A DNA stretch of 64,000 nt. Origin: Sesamum alatum (taxonomy: Eukaryota; Streptophyta; Magnoliopsida; Lamiales; Pedaliaceae). Numbering within the stretch: the stretch's first letter is position 1; each line of letters starts with the position of its first letter. Under the pieces are notes generated by a model. It did no database searches. It saw only the letters and a program-made list of their open reading frames with translations, and was not told where the DNA came from. This document shows, one piece after another, positions 59,937 to 64,000 of the stretch. The stretch lies in contig JACGWO010000012.1 of assembly GCA_034509735.1 (NCBI GenBank), forward strand, positions 5,268,367-5,332,366. Direction: 5' to 3'. Both the position numbers and the translations under genes were made by a program.

Positions 59937-61027
59937 TTACACAAAATACTTTTTTAGGTTAACCACGTTCCATGTACGTGGTACCTCCTTTCCGTCTAAC
60001 TTTTGCAAACGGTATGTTCCTTTCCCCAGGATCTCAATCACTTGATACGGCCCGGTCCATTTGGCGTCTAGCTTCCCAATGTTTCCTGTAGCATCAGCCC
60101 TCTGTAGAACGAGGTCGCCTACTTGGAAATCTCGATGTCTGACTTTACCATTGTAGGCTCTCGCCATCAACGTCTTGTATGCTTCAGTTCTGACGTTCGC
60201 GCTACTCCTTAGCTCCTCCAAAAAGTCGAGGTCGACTCTCCTTTCCTCTCCATTGCTCGTCGGCTCGTAATACTTCACTCGGAGTGTTTCTTCCCCAATC
60301 TCCACTGGGATGACAGCTTCCGTCCCATAGATTAGACTGAAAGGAGTTTCCCCTGTGCTCCGGCGCGGGGTGGTTCGGTATGCCCAAAGTACTCCTGGAA
60401 GCTCTTCGACCCAATTGCCCTTGGCCTCTTCCAGTCTTGTCTTCAAATTCTGGAGAATTATCCGATTGGTTACTTCAGCTTGGCCATTGGATTGCGGCGT
60501 TGCCACCGACGTGAAGTACTGCTTTATCTTCAACTCTTGACACCATTGGCGAAATTTAGATCCCTGAAACTGTGTACCATTGTCCATCACGAAGGCTCTG
60601 GGGATGCCCAAGCGACATATGATATTTTTCCAGACGAATCTGATGACTTCCTTCTTTGTAATCCTGCTTAGTGCCTCTGCTTCTACCCACTTCGAAAAAT
60701 AATCCACTGCTACTAGCAAGTATTCTCGCTGGCCAGTTGCTCGGGGAAGCTTCCCTACTATATCCATCCCCCACTGGTCGAAGGGCAAGGACTCTGCAGG
60801 GGTTGCATGTCCGCAGCTAGGATGTGAGCAATATTTGCGTGTTCTTGACACTTTCGGCACTTCCTCACTAAATCCCTGGCGTCTGCTTGCATGGTTGGCC
60901 AAAAATACCCTTGCCTCAGGGCCTTCTGCGCTAGGGATCTACCCCCTGAGTGGTTGCCGCAGCTTCCCTCGTGGATTTCCCTCAAGACGTACTCTGCCTT
61001 GTCCTTATTTATGCACTTAAGGTATGG
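59937..61027 (-). pseudogene. Integrase region of the right element, frameshifted
   Basis: After the in-frame TAG at 61028-61030 the same frame continues with the zinc-binding part (IHEGSCGNHSGG, CRKCQEHANIAH). Near 60806 one base appears to be lost, and the next frame carries the catalytic core (QWGMDIVG, MDNGTQF, GQAEVTNR) and the C-terminal KLDAKWTGPYQV block to the stop at 59937-59939. All three acidic core residues are present. The integrase is thus complete in sequence but broken by one frameshift. Confidence 0.85.
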
Positions 61028-63757
61028 CTACGAGAATCCTCTTTTATACAACTCCCCGCCAATCAGGGTAAACCTAGTTGCTCTTGCACGGAGTGTCCTA
61101 ACTTGCTTGGGATCCTGGGGTACTTTCCCAAATTTTAGATATGCTTCCAACTCCTCCATCCACTCAGATGGAGCTCCTTGTGTCATCAGGACTTCACTCT
61201 CCTCTTCGTTTACATCCGGGTGCTCTTGGTTCCACAACGTTATCTTCCTGCTCTTCAGGGGAGCCAATGAACTGGCTAGCTTAGCCAACTGATCTGCTTC
61301 TTCATTCTCAGTCCTTGGAATCTGCTCCAAAGTGAATGTGTCAAACTTCTTCCTTACTTCTTGAATTTTTGCCAAGTACTTAGCCATCTGCTCTCCCTTG
61401 GCCTCAAACTCCCCATTTACCTGCTTGACGACCAGTTGGGAATCACTGTATACTTTCACATGTTTTGCCCCTGCCGCGAAGGCCAACTTCCCTCCTGCGA
61501 TGAGTGCTTCGTATTCTGCTTCATTATTTGAGGCAGCGAACCCAAGGCGGATCGCGTAGCGCATTGTGTCCTGATATGGGCTCTTGAGTAATATTCCTGC
61601 TCCGCCTACCTGGGATGTGGAAGAGCCATCCACAAACATCTTCCAACACCTCTGCTCTTGGATGCCCTCTTCTTCCGTCAATTCGGAGATGAAATCTGCC
61701 AATGCTTGTGCCTTTATCGCAGGTCTAGGCTGATACGTGATGCCATGCTCACTCAACTCTACCGACCATTTCACCATTCTTCCGGACGTGTTGGGATCCG
61801 CCAATACCCTCTTCAAGGGTTGATTTGTTAGTACTGCTATAGGATGTGACTGAAAATAGGGACGCAGCTTCCTCGCTGCGATAACTAGGGCCAAAGCCAC
61901 CTTCTCAATCTGCGCATACCTCTGTTCTGGTCCTTGCAGTGCCTTGCTTGCATAATATATGGGGCGATGTTCACGCCCTTCTTCCCTCACGAGGACCGAA
62001 CTGACCGCTCCTTCCGAAACGGACAGGTATATAAACAAGGTCTCCCCGGGCTCGGGCTTTGTCAGCAGGGGCGGCGAGGTAAGATACTTCTTCAACTCGT
62101 CAAAGGCAACTTGACATTGCTCCGTCCAAGTGAAACCATCCAACTTTCTTAACACTTTGAAGAATGGGAGTCCTCGCTCTGAGGATCTCGAAATGAAGCG
62201 ATTAAGTGCTGCCATTCGTCCTGTCAATTTCTGTACTTCTTTTATCGTCCGGGGAGGCTGCATAGTCATAATGGCCTCAATTTTCTCTGGATTAGCCTCT
62301 ATCCCTCTCTGAGAAACCATGTATCCAAGGAACTTTCCTCCCTGAACTCCAAAGGTGCACTTTGCGGGGTTCAGCTTCATCCCATAGCTTCCCAATGTGT
62401 GAAAGCATTCCTCGAGGTCAGCTACGTGATCTTTCTTCTTACGGCTTTTGACTAGCATGTCATCTATGTACACTTCCATGTTCCGCCCTATTTGCTTTTT
62501 GAACATACTATTTACTAATCTCTGGTATGTAGCTCCCGCATTTTTCAGCCCGAAGGGCATCACTCTGTAGCAGTATGTGCCCTGCTCCGTTACAAAGCTC
62601 GTCTTTTCTTGATCTTCGGGCGCTAGTCGAATTTGATTATAGCCCTGAAACGCGTCCAAGAAGCTCATCAACTCACATCCTGAAGTCGAGTCAATTAGCG
62701 CATCAATCCTCGGCAAGGGATATGAGTCCTTGGGGCAGGCTCGATTTAGATCGGTGAAGTCTATGCACATCCTCCACTTCCCGTTGCTCTTTGGGACAAG
62801 GACCACGCTGGCCAACCATTCGGGGTAATGCACTGGTCGAATGTAGTCTACTTGGAGAAGCTTCTCGACCTCTTCGCTTATAATCTTGTTCGTCTCTACC
62901 CCAAATGCTCTCCTCTTCTGCTTCACCGGCTTTACTCTTGGATCCACGTTGAGTCTATGGACCATTACTTCAGGGTCTATTCCCTTCATATCGGACAACT
63001 TCCATGCAAACGCGTCTACTGATCTTTGCAAAAAATCGACAATGACATGTTCTATTTGCTCGCTTAACAGCGACCCTACCTTTAACGCCTTCGTAGGGTC
63101 ACCCAGGAGCTCAACCATCTTGATCTCCTCAAAAGCTTCTATTCTCTCTTCCTCCACCTTCTTCTTTTTGGCTTCTCTCCTGGTTTCTTCTGTTTGCTTC
63201 TCCATGGAGCTCCTCTTTCCCAACTCTCTCTCTCGAGTTTCCTTTTCGGTCAACCCAGCACTGCTTCCTTCGCCATTCCTCTCACGGCATTCCACTGATG
63301 ATTTCAGCGTGCTGGCATAACACTCCCGGGCTTGTTTTCTGTCTCCCACCATCTCTCCCACTCCTTCTGGTGTGGGGAATTTCACTTTCATGTGATAAGT
63401 GGATATCACGGCCTGGAAGAGATTCAAGCTTGGCCTCCCCAAGATAGCATTGTAGGCCGAAGGTGCATCCACCACCAAGAATTTTACAAACCTGGTCACA
63501 CGCTTGGGATATGACCCAATCGAAATTGGCAAAGTGGCTTCCCCTAAAGGCACGACCACATCTCCGCTGAAGCTGGTCAAGGGGGTATTGACGGGCGTGA
63601 GCTGTATGTTGTCAATCCTCATCTGGGAAAAAGCCTTGTAAAACAGGATGTCAGCTGAACTCCCGCTGTCAATCAGAATTTTTCTCACCCAGAAGTTCGA
63701 TACTGACGCTGCCACCACAATTGCCTCGTTGCAGGAGGGAAGATTCCCCTCCAAGTC
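61028..63757 (-). CDS. pol: protease, reverse transcriptase and two RNase H domains
   Basis: This open stretch of about 909 codons is bounded by TAG codons at 63758-63760 and 61028-61030. Counting residues from 63754: protease DSGSSADIL (Asp 29), RT with LDAFQGYNQIRL and YIDD (429-432), a first RNase H about 570-690 (PIYYASKALQG), and a second, archaeal-type RNase H about 705-840 (FVDGSS, NNEAEYEAL, YSDSQL). Two RNase H domains mark the Tat clade. The true polyprotein starts upstream in gag, so no start codon is expected here. It would be read as part of a gag-pol polyprotein if the TAG codons were suppressed; otherwise it is dead. Confidence 0.9.
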   Translation of the reverse strand, partial: DLEGNLPSCNEAIVVAASVSNFWVRKILIDSGSSADILFYKAFSQMRIDNIQLTPVNTPLTSFSGDVVVPLGEATLPISIGSYPKRVTRFVKFLVVDAPSAYNAILGRPSLNLFQAVISTYHMKVKFPTPEGVGEMVGDRKQARECYASTLKSSVECRERNGEGSSAGLTEKETRERELGKRSSMEKQTEETRREAKKKKVEEERIEAFEEIKMVELLGDPTKALKVGSLLSEQIEHVIVDFLQRSVDAFAWKLSDMKGIDPEVMVHRLNVDPRVKPVKQKRRAFGVETNKIISEEVEKLLQVDYIRPVHYPEWLASVVLVPKSNGKWRMCIDFTDLNRACPKDSYPLPRIDALIDSTSGCELMSFLDAFQGYNQIRLAPEDQEKTSFVTEQGTYCYRVMPFGLKNAGATYQRLVNSMFKKQIGRNMEVYIDDMLVKSRKKKDHVADLEECFHTLGSYGMKLNPAKCTFGVQGGKFLGYMVSQRGIEANPEKIEAIMTMQPPRTIKEVQKLTGRMAALNRFISRSSERGLPFFKVLRKLDGFTWTEQCQVAFDELKKYLTSPPLLTKPEPGETLFIYLSVSEGAVSSVLVREEGREHRPIYYASKALQGPEQRYAQIEKVALALVIAARKLRPYFQSHPIAVLTNQPLKRVLADPNTSGRMVKWSVELSEHGITYQPRPAIKAQALADFISELTEEEGIQEQRCWKMFVDGSSTSQVGGAGILLKSPYQDTMRYAIRLGFAASNNEAEYEALIAGGKLAFAAGAKHVKVYSDSQLVVKQVNGEFEAKGEQMAKYLAKIQEVRKKFDTFTLEQIPRTENEEADQLAKLASSLAPLKSRKITLWNQEHPDVNEEESEVLMTQGAPSEWMEELEAYLKFGKVPQDPKQVRTLRARATRFTLIGGELYKRGFS

Positions 63758-63760
63758 CTA

Positions 63761-64000
63761 ATCATTAAATGTTATTTCTCCCTCGAGACGTGCTCGAGGT
63801 ACTCCCTTGAGCTCGCTGCAGGCTACTTGATTAGAAACGTTTCCTGCTGCTCTGGCAGCCGCCTTCCTAACTCGTCCTGAATCTCCCCCCGCAGGGCCTC
63901 CAGAAATGACTCCAATGACTCCACCTGTCGGGAGGTTATCTTTTTTCTCATGATCCTCTTCTTCCTTATCCCTTATCTCTAGGCGGGGCGCTGGCCGCTT
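63761..64000 (-). pseudogene. gag-protease linker of the right element, cut by the window edge
   Basis: The same frame as pol is open here, with VIGVISGGPAGGDSG and ARLEGEITFND before the TAG at 63758-63760. ISGG followed by an EITF..DLEG motif is typical of the region before protease in Tat-type polyproteins. The rest lies outside the window. Confidence 0.7.

Larger units (their letters stand above)
56310..64000 (-). mobile_element. Tat-type Ty3/gypsy LTR retrotransposon with antisense gene, 3' two thirds
   Basis: On the - strand the order is gag/protease linker (64000-63761), protease-RT-RNase H-second RNase H (63757-61031), integrase (to 59937), a tandem-repeat spacer, a spliced gene on the opposite strand (57184-59332), a polypurine tract and the 3' LTR (56310-56676). 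Dual RNase H domains and the antisense ORF place it in the Tat clade. The 5' LTR and gag are beyond the window. Five bases left of the LTR are ATTAG, the candidate target duplication to look for at the other end. Confidence 0.9.

Overview
The window is nuclear DNA of a flowering plant, most likely a eudicot. It has long AT-rich intergenic stretches, GT-AG introns, plant gene families, and abundant plant transposons of Ty3/gypsy Tat type, CACTA, MULE-type MITEs, Helitron and pogo-like classes. I cannot fix the species.

Layout. Positions 1-6476 hold the 3' part of a decayed Tat-type Ty3/gypsy element on the + strand: a pol relic, a degenerate tandem repeat, an antisense-ORF relic and the 3' LTR. 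Positions 7847-9688 hold a 78-aa ubiquitin-like protein gene and its frameshifted tandem copy. The 3' flank of the copy is split by a small CACTA element (10001-13146) that itself contains three insertions: a MITE, a MULE with a 10-bp target duplication, and a solo LTR. A DUF688-type gene lies at 14749-15411. Positions 16000-28250 are gene-poor, with a Helitron (about 19946-23368) and many MITEs, most with GGG...CCC ends and 9-bp target duplications.

The gene-rich core runs from 28.9 to 54.9 kb. It holds an RMR-type PA/TM/RING-H2 vacuolar sorting receptor (28912-32189), a broken copy of the phenylalanyl-tRNA synthetase beta gene (32922-39439), the mitochondrial cytochrome c maturation ATPase CcmA/ABCI1 (40331-41020), a RING-less RMR relic (42087-42650), the complete 19-exon PheRS beta gene (42903-50074) and a PDIL5-2-like protein disulfide isomerase (51050-54929). 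A segmental duplication of about 7-8 kb explains the paired RMR and PheRS copies. The first unit keeps RMR whole and PheRS broken; the second does the reverse.

Positions 56310-64000 hold a younger Tat-type element on the - strand, cut by the window edge. It has a 367-bp 3' LTR, a pol with protease, RT, two RNase H domains and integrase (two in-frame TAG codons and one frameshift), and an uninterrupted three-exon antisense gene of 654 codons with its own candidate TATA box. A 44-bp tandem repeat sits where pol and the antisense gene converge.

The cellular genes are unrelated housekeeping functions (vacuolar sorting, cytosolic translation, mitochondrial haem delivery, ER folding) and do not form a pathway. 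All splice sites were read by eye, and reading frame was checked across every junction.
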